Positions 8,446-16,582 of a stretch of 56,526 nucleotides of DNA are shown here, piece by piece. Location: NCBI GenBank assembly GCA_016928975.1, contig JAFGJR010000335.1:1-56526 (forward strand), read 5' to 3'. Each line of letters begins with the position of its first letter. The stretch's first letter is position 1. A program made the position numbers and the translations under genes. Under the pieces are notes generated by a model, which was not told the DNA's origin, made no database searches, and worked only from the letters and a program-made list of their open reading frames with translations. This DNA is from Sedimentisphaerales bacterium (GTDB taxonomy: Bacteria; Planctomycetota; Phycisphaerae; Sedimentisphaerales; SG8-4).

Positions 8446-9267
8446 TTACCAGAGGATGCACAGCGACAGCCCGCAGCCGTCGTCGGTTATCATGGGAGCG
8501 AGCGAAACCTGGCGTCTGTCCCTGTCGGTCTGCACGATCGCACCTGTCGCTTCCCAGGCGAGAAACCAGCCCAGGAACGCCTGCGAGGCATAGTGAGCGT
8601 CGTCGTTGATTCTCGACAAAGCCGGCAGCGCCGACGCGGCATAGAGTGCACAGCGGGCCAGGGGACGGCGCTCGCACATCCGTCCGGCGGTGAGGAAGGG
8701 CACTGCACCAATGAAGGCGTGGCCGCTGACACCGTTGTTGTCCGAGAAGGCGCTCCATCGCGAGTCGCCCTCCGTCGGACGGGACCCGCCGGTTACGTAT
8801 TGCGCCAGGAGGGCGGCAGGCCCACCCACGAGATACGCCCGGACGGTGCGCGCGCCCCAGTCGCCGACAGGCAAGACTTCCGCATTGGGACTGACCTCGT
8901 TGCCGACGAGCGCTGCGGCCAGGGAGATCGGGATCAGATACTTGCCCTCGCCGAATGCCTTGGCGACGCTCGACACCTCGTCGCCCGTATCCGTGCGCAC
9001 GCGCTTCTGATACCAATCTCGGATTTCCTCATCTATGTTCGTATTGGCCATCAACGCCCCGGCGCCAAATGCGGCGCTCAGCGGAAGCAGTCGACTGCGT
9101 GACAGATACAGGTGACTGCAATCCTGTTTCACGGTGCCGAAGAACTCCTCGCGACTTGCGAACAGGTCGCTGTACTCTTCAGCACCCCACCCAACAGACA
9201 AGAATGGCAGCAGACTGAGAACCGTGACCGATCGCCACCGCCGCCAGCGGTGCAGTCCAGTCATCAT
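8446..9267 (-). CDS. Exported PAP2-family phosphatase (lipid phosphatase-like)
   Basis: A 273-residue protein with an N-terminal signal peptide (basic residues, VTVLSLLPFLSVGWGA, then EE). The three PAP2 phosphatase motifs are recognisable but loose: GGSRPTEGDSRW (RP motif), NGVSGHAFIGAVPF (SGH motif) and SRINDDAHYASQAFLGW (SRxxxxxHxxxD-like). PAP2 enzymes in the periplasm remove phosphates from undecaprenyl diphosphate, phosphatidate or lipid A. Start ATG 9267 is chosen for GGAG seven to ten bases upstream; an upstream in-frame ATG at 9300 lacks one. It lies between waaF and waaG in the LPS island, so lipid A or an undecaprenyl-linked LPS intermediate is a reasonable substrate. That is inferred from position only. 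Confidence 0.78.
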   Translation of the reverse strand: MMTGLHRWRRWRSVTVLSLLPFLSVGWGAEEYSDLFASREEFFGTVKQDCSHLYLSRSRLLPLSAAFGAGALMANTNIDEEIRDWYQKRVRTDTGDEVSSVAKAFGEGKYLIPISLAAALVGNEVSPNAEVLPVGDWGARTVRAYLVGGPAALLAQYVTGGSRPTEGDSRWSAFSDNNGVSGHAFIGAVPFLTAGRMCERRPLARCALYAASALPALSRINDDAHYASQAFLGWFLAWEATGAIVQTDRDRRQVSLAPMITDDGCGLSLCILW

Positions 9268-9332
9268 GTTCGCTCTCCTTCTCCACTTACTGTTGGTCAT
9301 GGGCTCCCTGTCGCGCAGAAGACAGTCAGACG

Positions 9333-10382
9333 TCATGCACACGCATCTACCAGCGATTGGGCTGCTTCAAAGACTTCCGTCGGCTTGATTCCTTTCATGC
9401 ACTCGTGCTGTCTCGGGCAGACTTTCTTGTGGCACGGGGAGCAGTCCAGCTCTTTGCGCACGACGACGGTGCTGTCCAGGTTCGAGTTCGTGTACCGGGG
9501 GTCGGTCGGTCCCATGATGACCACGGTCGGTACATCGAACGCGACGGCGTAATGGCGGGGCCCCGTGTCATTGGTAATCATCAGGTTGCACCGTTGGACC
9601 AACGGCTTGAGGAGTTCCAAGTCCATTCCGTCGCGCCGGGGATCGATGAGGTTCACCTGAGCGTTGTCAACGATGGTCTGGACGATGTCACCCTCTCCCG
9701 GACCGGAGAAGACGATCACCTTGGCGCCCAGGCCCTCGCGGCACATCCGGGCCAATTCGGCAAAGTATTCGGCCGGCCAGCGTTTCGACGAGCCGAAGCT
9801 GGCGCCGGGGTTGAGACCGACCAAAAGGTCCGTTTGGCCGACGCCGTGTTCTCTCAGAAGGGCGTCGCCTCGCTGCCGGAGGGCCTCGCCGACAAACAGC
9901 TTGGGCTTCATCTGCGAGGGAACCTCCAGACCCAACCAGCGGCATATCTCGATGTAGTAGTCTGTCATGGGGATGGGGATGATTCCGTGGCTGTTGCGGG
10001 GCACGGCCGGGCCTCCGGCCAGCAGACAGGTGCGTCCCTCGCGCCGATAGCCGTAGAGAGTCTTGACGCCGCTCAGTCGCATCGTCAGGGCGGATCGCCA
10101 GGAGTTGGTCAAGAGAATGGCGGCATCCGGCCGCGACTCGTGCAGCCGTGCGCGCATGTTCTGGAAACCCGCCCAGGACTTGTCATCGACGGCTACGAAG
10201 CCGTCGAACCACGGGCTGTCCCGGAGAATTCCTTCCGACGATTTCCTGAGCACACTGATGATCCTGACCTGCGGCAGGTTCGCGCGCAGGCACTCGAAAA
10301 CCGGCGTGGCCATTACAATGTCCCCCACCCAATTGGGGCAGCGAACGGCCAGAGTCTTCACGTAGGCAAGTCTCGGTGTCAT
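9333..10382 (-). CDS. waaF: ADP-heptose:LPS heptosyltransferase II
   Basis: A 349-residue GT9 heptosyltransferase. It has the N-terminal VRCPNWVGDIVMATPVFECL block, NPGASFGSSKRWPAEYFA in the donor domain, TNDTGPRHYAVAF and a Cys-rich C-terminal segment (CSPCHKKVCPRQHECMKGI) typical of WaaF. It adds the second L,D-heptose to the inner core from ADP-heptose. Start ATG 10382 overlaps the stop of gmhB (10379-10381) by 4 bp, which is better supported than a 37-residue longer form beginning at 10493. It works directly downstream of HldE, GmhA and GmhB, which make its donor and are encoded just upstream. No WaaC (heptosyltransferase I) gene is visible in the window. Confidence 0.94.
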   Translation of the reverse strand: MTPRLAYVKTLAVRCPNWVGDIVMATPVFECLRANLPQVRIISVLRKSSEGILRDSPWFDGFVAVDDKSWAGFQNMRARLHESRPDAAILLTNSWRSALTMRLSGVKTLYGYRREGRTCLLAGGPAVPRNSHGIIPIPMTDYYIEICRWLGLEVPSQMKPKLFVGEALRQRGDALLREHGVGQTDLLVGLNPGASFGSSKRWPAEYFAELARMCREGLGAKVIVFSGPGEGDIVQTIVDNAQVNLIDPRRDGMDLELLKPLVQRCNLMITNDTGPRHYAVAFDVPTVVIMGPTDPRYTNSNLDSTVVVRKELDCSPCHKKVCPRQHECMKGIKPTEVFEAAQSLVDACA

Positions 10383-11353
10383 CGTCGGCCTTGCATGATA
10401 TAGAACGTCAGAGCCATCGTTTGCAGGACGGCGCCGAATCCCAAGACGACGAGAATGCTGTTGTAGTCTCGGTCCGGACTCATGAAAAGCCACAGCGCCA
10501 GCAGCAGACAGAACGGCACGAAGACCTGTATGACGCCTGCCAAGAGTCTCGTGACGGAAAACTCACCGTACATCTCGCTCTTCTGCATGCGTTTGAGCTG
10601 TTCGAGGATATCGGCGAGCAATCGCGGCGTATCGCGATCGACGGTCGCGTGCTCGTCGGTAAGCACCGTGGGTTCGGTCTTGAAGGGTTCCGCGGCGATC
10701 TGCTCGGCTTCGAGACGCGTGACTTTGTAGTCGTTTGGCCCTGAGTCCAAATCCGGATCGACTGGCTGGACCGTTGCCGTCGGCTCCTCGCGGGCGGAAC
10801 GGTGGAACTTCTTGATCACATTGACAGCCTCCCTAAGATTGACGACGACATGGTCCGGACCTTCCTCCTCGGCGTCATGGGTGGCGGGTCCCGAACGAAT
10901 GAGAATGGTCCGGCAGCCCGCATTGCGCCCGGCCTCTATGTCGCTCGGCTTGTCTCCCACCATCCAGGACTGCGTCAGGTCGATATCCATCTCGTCCGCG
11001 GCGGCGAGTAACATGCCGGGCTTGGGTTTTCTCCAATCGCTGTCCTTGCTGTATTCCGGGATTACCCCCTCGGGATGATGAGGGCAGTAGTAGATCCCAT
11101 CGAGTGATGCTCCCTTCAGCGCGAGGGCCTCTTTGAGACGTTCGTGGATTCGGACGAGCATCTCTTCGCTGACGATTCCCCTGGCGACGGCTGACTGGTT
11201 GGATGCCACGACGGTCTTGTAGCCGAGAAGCTCCAGTTCCTTGAGGGCCTCGGCCACGCCGTCCAGCAACTTCACTTGGTCGGGATGATTCAGATAGCCC
11301 GGATCTTCAATCAGGGTCCCGTCTCGATCGAAAAAAACCGCTGCATGTGCCAT
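10379..11353 (-). CDS. gmhB: Heptose 1,7-bisphosphate phosphatase GmhB with C-terminal membrane tail
   Basis: A 324-residue protein. Residues 1 to about 180 are the HAD phosphatase GmhB: AVFFDRDGTLIED (nucleophile Asp), VVASNQSAVARG (motif II), a histidine/cysteine CPHHPEG loop and WRKPKPGM plus MVGDKPSDIEAG (motifs III/IV). It removes the C7 phosphate from D-glycero-D-manno-heptose 1,7-bisphosphate. The enzyme normally ends near residue 190. Here about 140 more residues follow: an acidic linker, then two predicted membrane helices (VIQVFVPFCLLLALWLF and ILVVLGFGAVLQTMALTFYI). Start ATG 11353 has AGGA just upstream; a TTG at 11368 is the alternative. It is flanked by gmhA and waaF in pathway order. 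Confidence 0.9.
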   Translation of the reverse strand: MAHAAVFFDRDGTLIEDPGYLNHPDQVKLLDGVAEALKELELLGYKTVVASNQSAVARGIVSEEMLVRIHERLKEALALKGASLDGIYYCPHHPEGVIPEYSKDSDWRKPKPGMLLAAADEMDIDLTQSWMVGDKPSDIEAGRNAGCRTILIRSGPATHDAEEEGPDHVVVNLREAVNVIKKFHRSAREEPTATVQPVDPDLDSGPNDYKVTRLEAEQIAAEPFKTEPTVLTDEHATVDRDTPRLLADILEQLKRMQKSEMYGEFSVTRLLAGVIQVFVPFCLLLALWLFMSPDRDYNSILVVLGFGAVLQTMALTFYIMQGRR

Positions 11354-11373
11354 GGCATCCTGCGACAATCAAA

Positions 11374-11955
11374 TCACTCGGTGAAGCTCCGTTCCACGAG
11401 ATCACAGACGATGTGGTAGGCCAACTGGTGGATTTCCTGGCTGCGGGCCGTCAGCTCGGCCTCGGCGCAGAGGCACAAATCCGCCAGGCCTTCGAGCCTG
11501 CTATTGGGCCGGCCTGTGAAAGCGATCACATGTGCGCCTCTGCTCTTGGCCAACTCGGCGGCCTCGATCACGTTCGCGGAAGCACCACTCGTCGAGAAGG
11601 CCCAGAGAACGTCGCCCGTCTTGACCAATGCTTCAACCTGTCTGGCAAAGGTCCGGTCGTAACCGTAATCATTGGCAATGCTGGTCAGCACCGAGCCGTC
11701 CGTGGACAGCGCCACTGCCGGTAGTGCTTTTCGCTCCGTGCGGAAGCGACCCACAAGCTCGCCGGCAACGTGCTGGGCATCCGCCGCCGAACCGCCGTTG
11801 CCGCACAGGTACACGGTGCCGCCCGACCGTATGGCCTGCACGATCATCTGCGCTACGGCGGAGACGGTCCCGCACGCGCGGCTTTCAAACTGCGTCACCA
11901 TCGCCTTGTGGGTGTCTATCGCATGCCGAATGGACCGTTCTTCGTCGGCAGTCAT
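11374..11955 (-). CDS. gmhA: Sedoheptulose-7-phosphate isomerase
   Basis: A 193-residue SIS-domain protein of GmhA length. The phosphosugar-binding loop is LCGNGGSAADAQHVAGELVG, with LSTDGSVLTSIANDYGYD and SGASANVIEAAELAK further on, as in GmhA. It converts sedoheptulose 7-phosphate to D-glycero-D-manno-heptose 7-phosphate, the first step to ADP-heptose. The start overlaps the hldE stop by 4 bp (ATGA), implying coupled translation. gmhB follows 20 bp after its stop. Confidence 0.96.
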   Translation of the reverse strand: MTADEERSIRHAIDTHKAMVTQFESRACGTVSAVAQMIVQAIRSGGTVYLCGNGGSAADAQHVAGELVGRFRTERKALPAVALSTDGSVLTSIANDYGYDRTFARQVEALVKTGDVLWAFSTSGASANVIEAAELAKSRGAHVIAFTGRPNSRLEGLADLCLCAEAELTARSQEIHQLAYHIVCDLVERSFTE

Positions 11956-13439
11956 TCGCTCTTCACCTGCAGGGCCTTGATTCTTTCGATCGTGTCCGTG
12001 GAGCTTTTGCCGCCGACCAGCGGGGCCACCACGACTTTGCCGCCGTAGGATTCCACGAACTCCCAGCCGACTACGCCTTCGTGGCCGTAGTCACCGCCCT
12101 TGACCAGAACATCGGGCCTGACTTTCTTGACGAGATCCAGCACGCTGGGCTCTTCGAAAATCGTGACATAGTCGACCGTTTCGAGGCCCGAGAGCACGGC
12201 CGCTCTGTCATGCTGGCCGTTGATCGGTCGGTTCGGTCCTTTGACCGCCCGAACGGAGCTGTCGCTGTTGAGGCCGACGATCACGACGTCGCCCTGGGTT
12301 TTGCAGAACGCCAGATACTCGATATGCCCGCGATGGATGACATCAAAGCAACCATTGGTGAAGACGATGGTCTGTCCTCGGCTATGACGCCACTGGATTT
12401 CCTCGAGCAGCGAGTCGAGTGACCTGAGCTTGCTGTTGCGCGCGCCGTAGAGTCGAACGATTTCGCGTTCCATCTCGGAGACGCTCACGGTTGCCACGCC
12501 GAATTTCTCCACCTCGGCGCCGCCGGCGATGTTGGCCAGGTGCACCGCGGTCAGATAATCGCTGCCGGCCGCCAGCGCTACGGCCAGCGTGGCCAACACG
12601 ACGTCGCCGGCGCCGGTGACATCGTAGACGGAACGCGGCCGGACCGGCACCAGTTCGCTGATTCCGTCGGCCGCCAGGTACGCGCCTTCCTTGTCCAGTG
12701 TCACGACAACCGCTTCCAGCTCCAGACTCTCCAGCAGTTGCCCGGCTGCCTTGGCGGCGTCGGCTTGAGTCCCGATCTCGAACCCGACGGCGGTTGACGC
12801 TTCATGCCGATTGGGTGTCAGGAGCGTTGCCCCGCGATACTTGGAGTAATCGGCGCTCAGGATCGGATCGACGAGCACCTTTTTGCCCAGGTTCTTGGCC
12901 AGGCGGATCATCTGCCGGCACAGAGGCGGTGTCAGCACTCCCTTGTTGTAGTCTTGCAGGCACACGGCGTCGGCCTGCCGGAGGCGGTCTTCATAATCCC
13001 GCAGGATTCGATCGCTCGTGTCCGGCGGCAAAGGCTCGGCCGCCTCTCGGTCGATACGAATCAGTTGCTGCCTGTGGCGTTGCTGGGCCAGGCCGATGAG
13101 ACGCTGTTTCGTCACGGTAGGACGGTCTGGGGCTTCGCGTAGCGCCGCGATGTCGGCGCCGAGATCGGCCAGCTTCTCCCTCAGTATGCGTCCGTTCTCA
13201 TCCCGGCCGACGACGCCGATACAAACCGGCTCGGCCCCCAGTGCGGCCAGGTCGGCAGTGACGGAGGCAGCGCCGCCGCAGCGCGACTCCGTTTCCGTTA
13301 CTCTTAGCACAGGCACCGGCGCCTCAGGGCTGATCCGCGTCACGTCGCCGTAGACGTAGACGTCGAGCATGAAGTCGCCGACGACGAGAATCTTCGGCGC
13401 ACCGAGGTTGCCTATTGCCTTCAATAGCCGTTCATACAT
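11952..13439 (-). CDS. hldE: Bifunctional heptose 7-phosphate kinase / heptose 1-phosphate adenylyltransferase
   Basis: A 495-residue two-domain protein. Residues 1 to about 325 form a PfkB/ribokinase-type kinase with VVGDFMLDVYVYGDVTRISP at the front and the catalytic YDVTGAGDVVLATLA anion-hole motif. The remainder is a nucleotidyltransferase with FTNGCFDVIHRGHIEYL (the HxGH motif) and GLNSDSSVRAVKGPNRPING. HldE phosphorylates heptose 7-phosphate at C1 and, after GmhB, activates the heptose with ATP to ADP-D,D-heptose. Some bacteria split the two activities; here they are fused as in E. coli. It sits 37 bp after lpxK. An epimerase HldD, needed to finish ADP-L,D-heptose, is not in the window. 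Confidence 0.96.
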   Translation of the reverse strand: MYERLLKAIGNLGAPKILVVGDFMLDVYVYGDVTRISPEAPVPVLRVTETESRCGGAASVTADLAALGAEPVCIGVVGRDENGRILREKLADLGADIAALREAPDRPTVTKQRLIGLAQQRHRQQLIRIDREAAEPLPPDTSDRILRDYEDRLRQADAVCLQDYNKGVLTPPLCRQMIRLAKNLGKKVLVDPILSADYSKYRGATLLTPNRHEASTAVGFEIGTQADAAKAAGQLLESLELEAVVVTLDKEGAYLAADGISELVPVRPRSVYDVTGAGDVVLATLAVALAAGSDYLTAVHLANIAGGAEVEKFGVATVSVSEMEREIVRLYGARNSKLRSLDSLLEEIQWRHSRGQTIVFTNGCFDVIHRGHIEYLAFCKTQGDVVIVGLNSDSSVRAVKGPNRPINGQHDRAAVLSGLETVDYVTIFEEPSVLDLVKKVRPDVLVKGGDYGHEGVVGWEFVESYGGKVVVAPLVGGKSSTDTIERIKALQVKSE

Positions 13440-13476
13440 GCTGCATGTGCCTTAACGCTGGTCGATCCGGGAATCT

Positions 13477-14589
13477 CTACAGCGGCGGTATTGTACCGGC
13501 CAGCGCCCGGTCAATCAAGGCCGTAACCGATTCACCTCCAGCCGTAAATCGAAGCTCGACCACCAGATAGGCGAGCAGAGGTGGATTCAGAGGCAGGGCG
13601 AGCCGAGCGATCTTGGTCCAGTCCTTTTGTGAGGTCAGCAGCAGTTGCGCGCCGTGCGAGCGGGCCTTGTGGTGAATGTCCGCCAAGTCGCGGTCCGTGT
13701 AGGCGTGGTGGTCGTTGAAGGTCTGCGAGCCGACCAGTTCGCAACCGCAAGCCTCAACGGTTCGCCGGAATGACGCGGGGTTGCCGAGGCCACAGAAGGC
13801 GAACACTTTCTTGCCTTGCAGTTCGTCTAAGTCATGGTGTGCGCCGTCCGCATAGTGCAATCCGACGGGGGCGTGGATGCTTCGCGCAATGACCAGATCA
13901 GGCTTGATCTGAAGGATTTGTGTCTCGATCTGGCTCAGCGCGCCCTCAGAAACCAGATTGCACCGCGTTAGGACCACGACGTCGGCTCGCTTCAGCCCAC
14001 CGATCGGTTCGCGCAGGAGCCCGGCCGGCAGCAGCCTCCCATAGCCGAAAGGCACGGTGGCGTCGACGGCAACGATGTCGAGGTCGCGCGCCAGCCGCCG
14101 ATGCTGGAAGCCGTCATCCATGAGCAAGACTTGAGCACCGTGGCCCCGGATCGCTTCGGTTGCTCCTGCGACACGGTCCGGATTGACGATCACCGGCGAC
14201 CCTGGGCAAGCAGAAGCCACTTCGGCTGGCTCGTCTGTAGGGTGGGCATTGCCCACCTTCACGTCGTGGTGTGCCGTGCACACCCTACGAGCCTTGTACC
14301 CTCGCGTCAGGACCGCGACGCGCAGCCCCTTTTCTCGGAGCAATCGTGCCAGCCAGATGACCAGAGGAGTCTTGCCTGTCCCGCCGGTCGTCAGGTTGCC
14401 CATACACACGACGACGGCATTGGCACGATGGCTGCGCAGCACGCGGCCATCGTACAGGGCGTTGCGGATGCGCACGGCCAGGCCGTAGCCGAGCGAAGCT
14501 GCGGCAAGCAGAAACCGTGCCACGCGTGCCCGTACGTCCGTGCGCCGGCCTGAAATGATGGCCCTGAACTGGTCCTGATCGAGCGGCAT
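13477..14589 (-). CDS. lpxK: Tetraacyldisaccharide 4'-kinase LpxK
   Basis: A 370-residue inner-membrane-associated kinase that adds the 4'-phosphate to the lipid A precursor. The Walker A-like loop is GNLTTGGTGKTP (residues 65-74), followed by VAVLTRGYK (92-99), NPDRVAGA, LLMDDGFQHRRLARDLDIV (the DDGFQ motif) and FGYGRLLPAGLLREP. N-terminal hydrophobic residues RFLLAAASLGYGL fit the membrane-associating helix. The stretch at residues 101-118 (RRVCTAHHDVKVGNAHPT) is encoded by a palindromic repeat (14237-14288) in the variable loop between RGY and DEP; the frame is kept. The gene heads the LPS island, and no strong ribosome binding site is visible at its ATG. Confidence 0.93.
   Translation of the reverse strand: MPLDQDQFRAIISGRRTDVRARVARFLLAAASLGYGLAVRIRNALYDGRVLRSHRANAVVVCMGNLTTGGTGKTPLVIWLARLLREKGLRVAVLTRGYKARRVCTAHHDVKVGNAHPTDEPAEVASACPGSPVIVNPDRVAGATEAIRGHGAQVLLMDDGFQHRRLARDLDIVAVDATVPFGYGRLLPAGLLREPIGGLKRADVVVLTRCNLVSEGALSQIETQILQIKPDLVIARSIHAPVGLHYADGAHHDLDELQGKKVFAFCGLGNPASFRRTVEACGCELVGSQTFNDHHAYTDRDLADIHHKARSHGAQLLLTSQKDWTKIARLALPLNPPLLAYLVVELRFTAGGESVTALIDRALAGTIPPL
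14237..14288. repeat. Palindromic REP-like element inside lpxK
   Basis: GTAGGGTG at 14237-14244 is the exact inverted complement of CACCCTAC at 14281-14288. Inside lie two smaller hairpins: GGTGGGCA-T-TGCCCACC, and GGTGTGC-CGT-GCACACC near the right end. The design is a forked or cloverleaf-like fold. It shares the GTAGGGTGGG...CCCACC core with other palindromes in this window. Confidence 0.85.
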
Positions 14590-14720
14590 GGCCAGCAGTG
14601 TTAACCGAGAATCCCCACCCGGTCAAGTCTCGCCGCTCGTTTCACAGGGTGGCAGACCGCGACCGAGGCAGCAGCTCCTGCCATAGACCCGAGTCGCGCC
14701 AAGATTCTTCTCTGCTCGGA

Positions 14721-14749
14721 TTGACCTTCGAGGCGTGGTCAGCTATGAT
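14721..14749 (+). promoter_or_regulatory. Sigma-70-like promoter for the radical SAM gene
   Basis: TTGACC (14721-14726), 17-base spacer, TATGAT (14744-14749). The predicted transcription start near 14756 leaves a leader of about 118 bases before the ATG at 14874. Confidence 0.6.
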
Positions 14750-14873
14750 TTGCCCACGTGTGAAGGACGATCCGGTGCGGATAGCGGGAGGATAGGCACA
14801 TGAGCGTAAGAACGGGCCCTTGCGAGCCTACTAGCTTGATCGTCGGCAGGGGCAACCGCATTGGAGCGCTTGC

Positions 14874-16460
14874 ATGAGAATACTGTTGGTCAGCCCGGAT
14901 TTGCCGATCACGTTCTGGAGTCTCAAACACGCGCTGGCGTTCAGGTCCCAAAGGGCGCTGCTGCCGCCTTTGGGCCTGCTGACCGTGGCCGCCATGCTGC
15001 CGCAGATCTGGGAGAAGCGGCTGATCGACATGGCCGCGGGGAAGCTGCGCGACGAGGATATTCGCTGGGCGGATTACGTGTTCGTCAGCGCCATGATCGT
15101 CCAGCGTCAATCCGCGCGGCAGGTGATCGACCGGTGCCGGCAACTGGGGGCCAAAGTCGTCGCGGGCGGGCCGTTGTTCACCGCCGCGCCCGATCAATTC
15201 GACGATGTCGATCATCTGGTCCTCGGCGAAGCGGAAGTGGTTTTGCCTCGCTTCCTGCGGGACCTCGAAGACGGCTGTCCCGAGCGCATATACCGAGCGG
15301 ATGCATGGGCGAACCTGCGGGACACGCCCGCGCCGTTGTGGGAATTGGCCGACGTGAGTCGGTACGGCGTGCTGCCTATCCAGTATTCGCGGGGCTGCCC
15401 CTTCGACTGCGAGTTCTGCGATGTCACCGTTCTGTTCGGACACGAGGTTCGCACAAAGACGGTTGACCAGATCATTGCGGAGCTGGAGCACCTGTACGCC
15501 CTGGGCTGGCGGCGGGAGGTGTTCTTCGTGGACGACAACTTCATCTCGAATCGCAGCCAACTCAAGCGTGCGCTGTTGCCCGCGGTGATCGAGTGGATGG
15601 ACCGACATCGCTATCCCTTCTCGTTCTACACGCAGGCGTCGATTAATCTGGCCGACGACGAGGAGCTGATGCGGCTGATGGCCGAGGCGGGCTTCGAGTG
15701 CGTCTTCATCGGCATCGAGACGCTCAGCGACACCGCCTTCACCGAATGCAACAAGGTGCAGAACAAGGGCCGCGACCTGGCCGGCTGCATCCGCAAGATT
15801 CAGCAGTTCGGCATGCAGGTCCAGGGCGGGTACATCCTGGGATTCGACAGCGACCCGCCGACGATCTTCGACGACCTGATCGAGTTCATCCAGGCCAGCG
15901 GCGTTGTCACGGCCATGGTGGGCCTGCTGTACGCGCACCGGGGGACGCGACTCTACGAGCGGCTCGACCGCGAGGGCCGGCTCGTGGAGGACATCGTCAG
16001 CCACAACACGGACGGGATCCTCAACTTCATTCCCGTGATGAAATCGGAGGAGCTGACCGTCGGATACCGCCGCGTGGTCGAGACCCTCTATTCGCCCGAT
16101 TACTTCTACGCACGGGTATGGAACTTCATCCAGACCTGGCGGCCTCTGCACAAGACGCGACTGGGCTACGGATGGTGCGACGTGCAGGGATTGTTCATGA
16201 CCATCTATCACCTCGGGATTCGAGGTAAAGGCCGGCGCCATTTCTGGCGTCTCTTCACCTGGACCCTCCGCCATCCCCGCGACCAGCATACGGTCCTGAC
16301 CCTGGCTGCCCTCGGCCACCACTTCCGCCGCGTCTTCGCCGACCTGCCGACAGCCGACGAGATCAAGCCCGTCGCCCAATCCCCGGGCAGCCACAAGGGC
16401 AGCCCCTGCCGCAGTCCCACAAACGCCCGTCCACCCAAGATTCCTCTCAGTCCGTATTGA
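14874..16460 (+). CDS. B12-binding radical SAM protein (DUF4070 type)
   Basis: A 528-residue protein. Residues 1 to about 140 form a cobalamin-binding-like Rossmann domain (MRILLVSPDLPITFWSLKHA, VVAGGPLFTAAPDQF, LVLGEAE). The radical SAM domain follows with cluster cysteines C175, C179 and C182 in RGCPFDCEFCDV, then FFVDDNFISNR and CVFIGIETLSD. The C-terminal third resembles DUF4070, the region seen in the hopanoid-modifying enzyme HpnP and many uncharacterised relatives. It is predicted to catalyse a radical methylation or rearrangement. The substrate is unknown and no hopanoid genes are nearby. The last 30 residues are Pro/Ser-rich and probably disordered. It has its own promoter (14721-14749) and runs divergently from lpxK. 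Confidence 0.85.
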   Translation: MRILLVSPDLPITFWSLKHALAFRSQRALLPPLGLLTVAAMLPQIWEKRLIDMAAGKLRDEDIRWADYVFVSAMIVQRQSARQVIDRCRQLGAKVVAGGPLFTAAPDQFDDVDHLVLGEAEVVLPRFLRDLEDGCPERIYRADAWANLRDTPAPLWELADVSRYGVLPIQYSRGCPFDCEFCDVTVLFGHEVRTKTVDQIIAELEHLYALGWRREVFFVDDNFISNRSQLKRALLPAVIEWMDRHRYPFSFYTQASINLADDEELMRLMAEAGFECVFIGIETLSDTAFTECNKVQNKGRDLAGCIRKIQQFGMQVQGGYILGFDSDPPTIFDDLIEFIQASGVVTAMVGLLYAHRGTRLYERLDREGRLVEDIVSHNTDGILNFIPVMKSEELTVGYRRVVETLYSPDYFYARVWNFIQTWRPLHKTRLGYGWCDVQGLFMTIYHLGIRGKGRRHFWRLFTWTLRHPRDQHTVLTLAALGHHFRRVFADLPTADEIKPVAQSPGSHKGSPCRSPTNARPPKIPLSPY

Positions 16461-16515
16461 CCCTCGAGAATGGATTGAATAGAATTTGTGCCATGCGTGA
16501 AGGGAAACCCTGAGT

Positions 16516-16547
16516 CATGCGGGGTGGGCAATGCCCACCGTCGCATG
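16516..16547. repeat. Palindromic REP-like element upstream of the DUF3795 gene
   Basis: The inner perfect hairpin is GGTGGGCA-A-TGCCCACC (16523-16539), and outer CATGCG (16516-16521) pairs with CGCATG (16542-16547). The inner hairpin is identical to that in the lpxK element apart from the central base. Confidence 0.75.
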
Positions 16548-16582
16548 GCATTCCCCATCATGTTCTCACGAAGGTGAAACCT

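Noticed and set aside
14739..16394. Minus-strand open frame opposite the radical SAM gene
   Set aside because: The plus-strand gene has clear domains and a promoter; the antisense translation has none.
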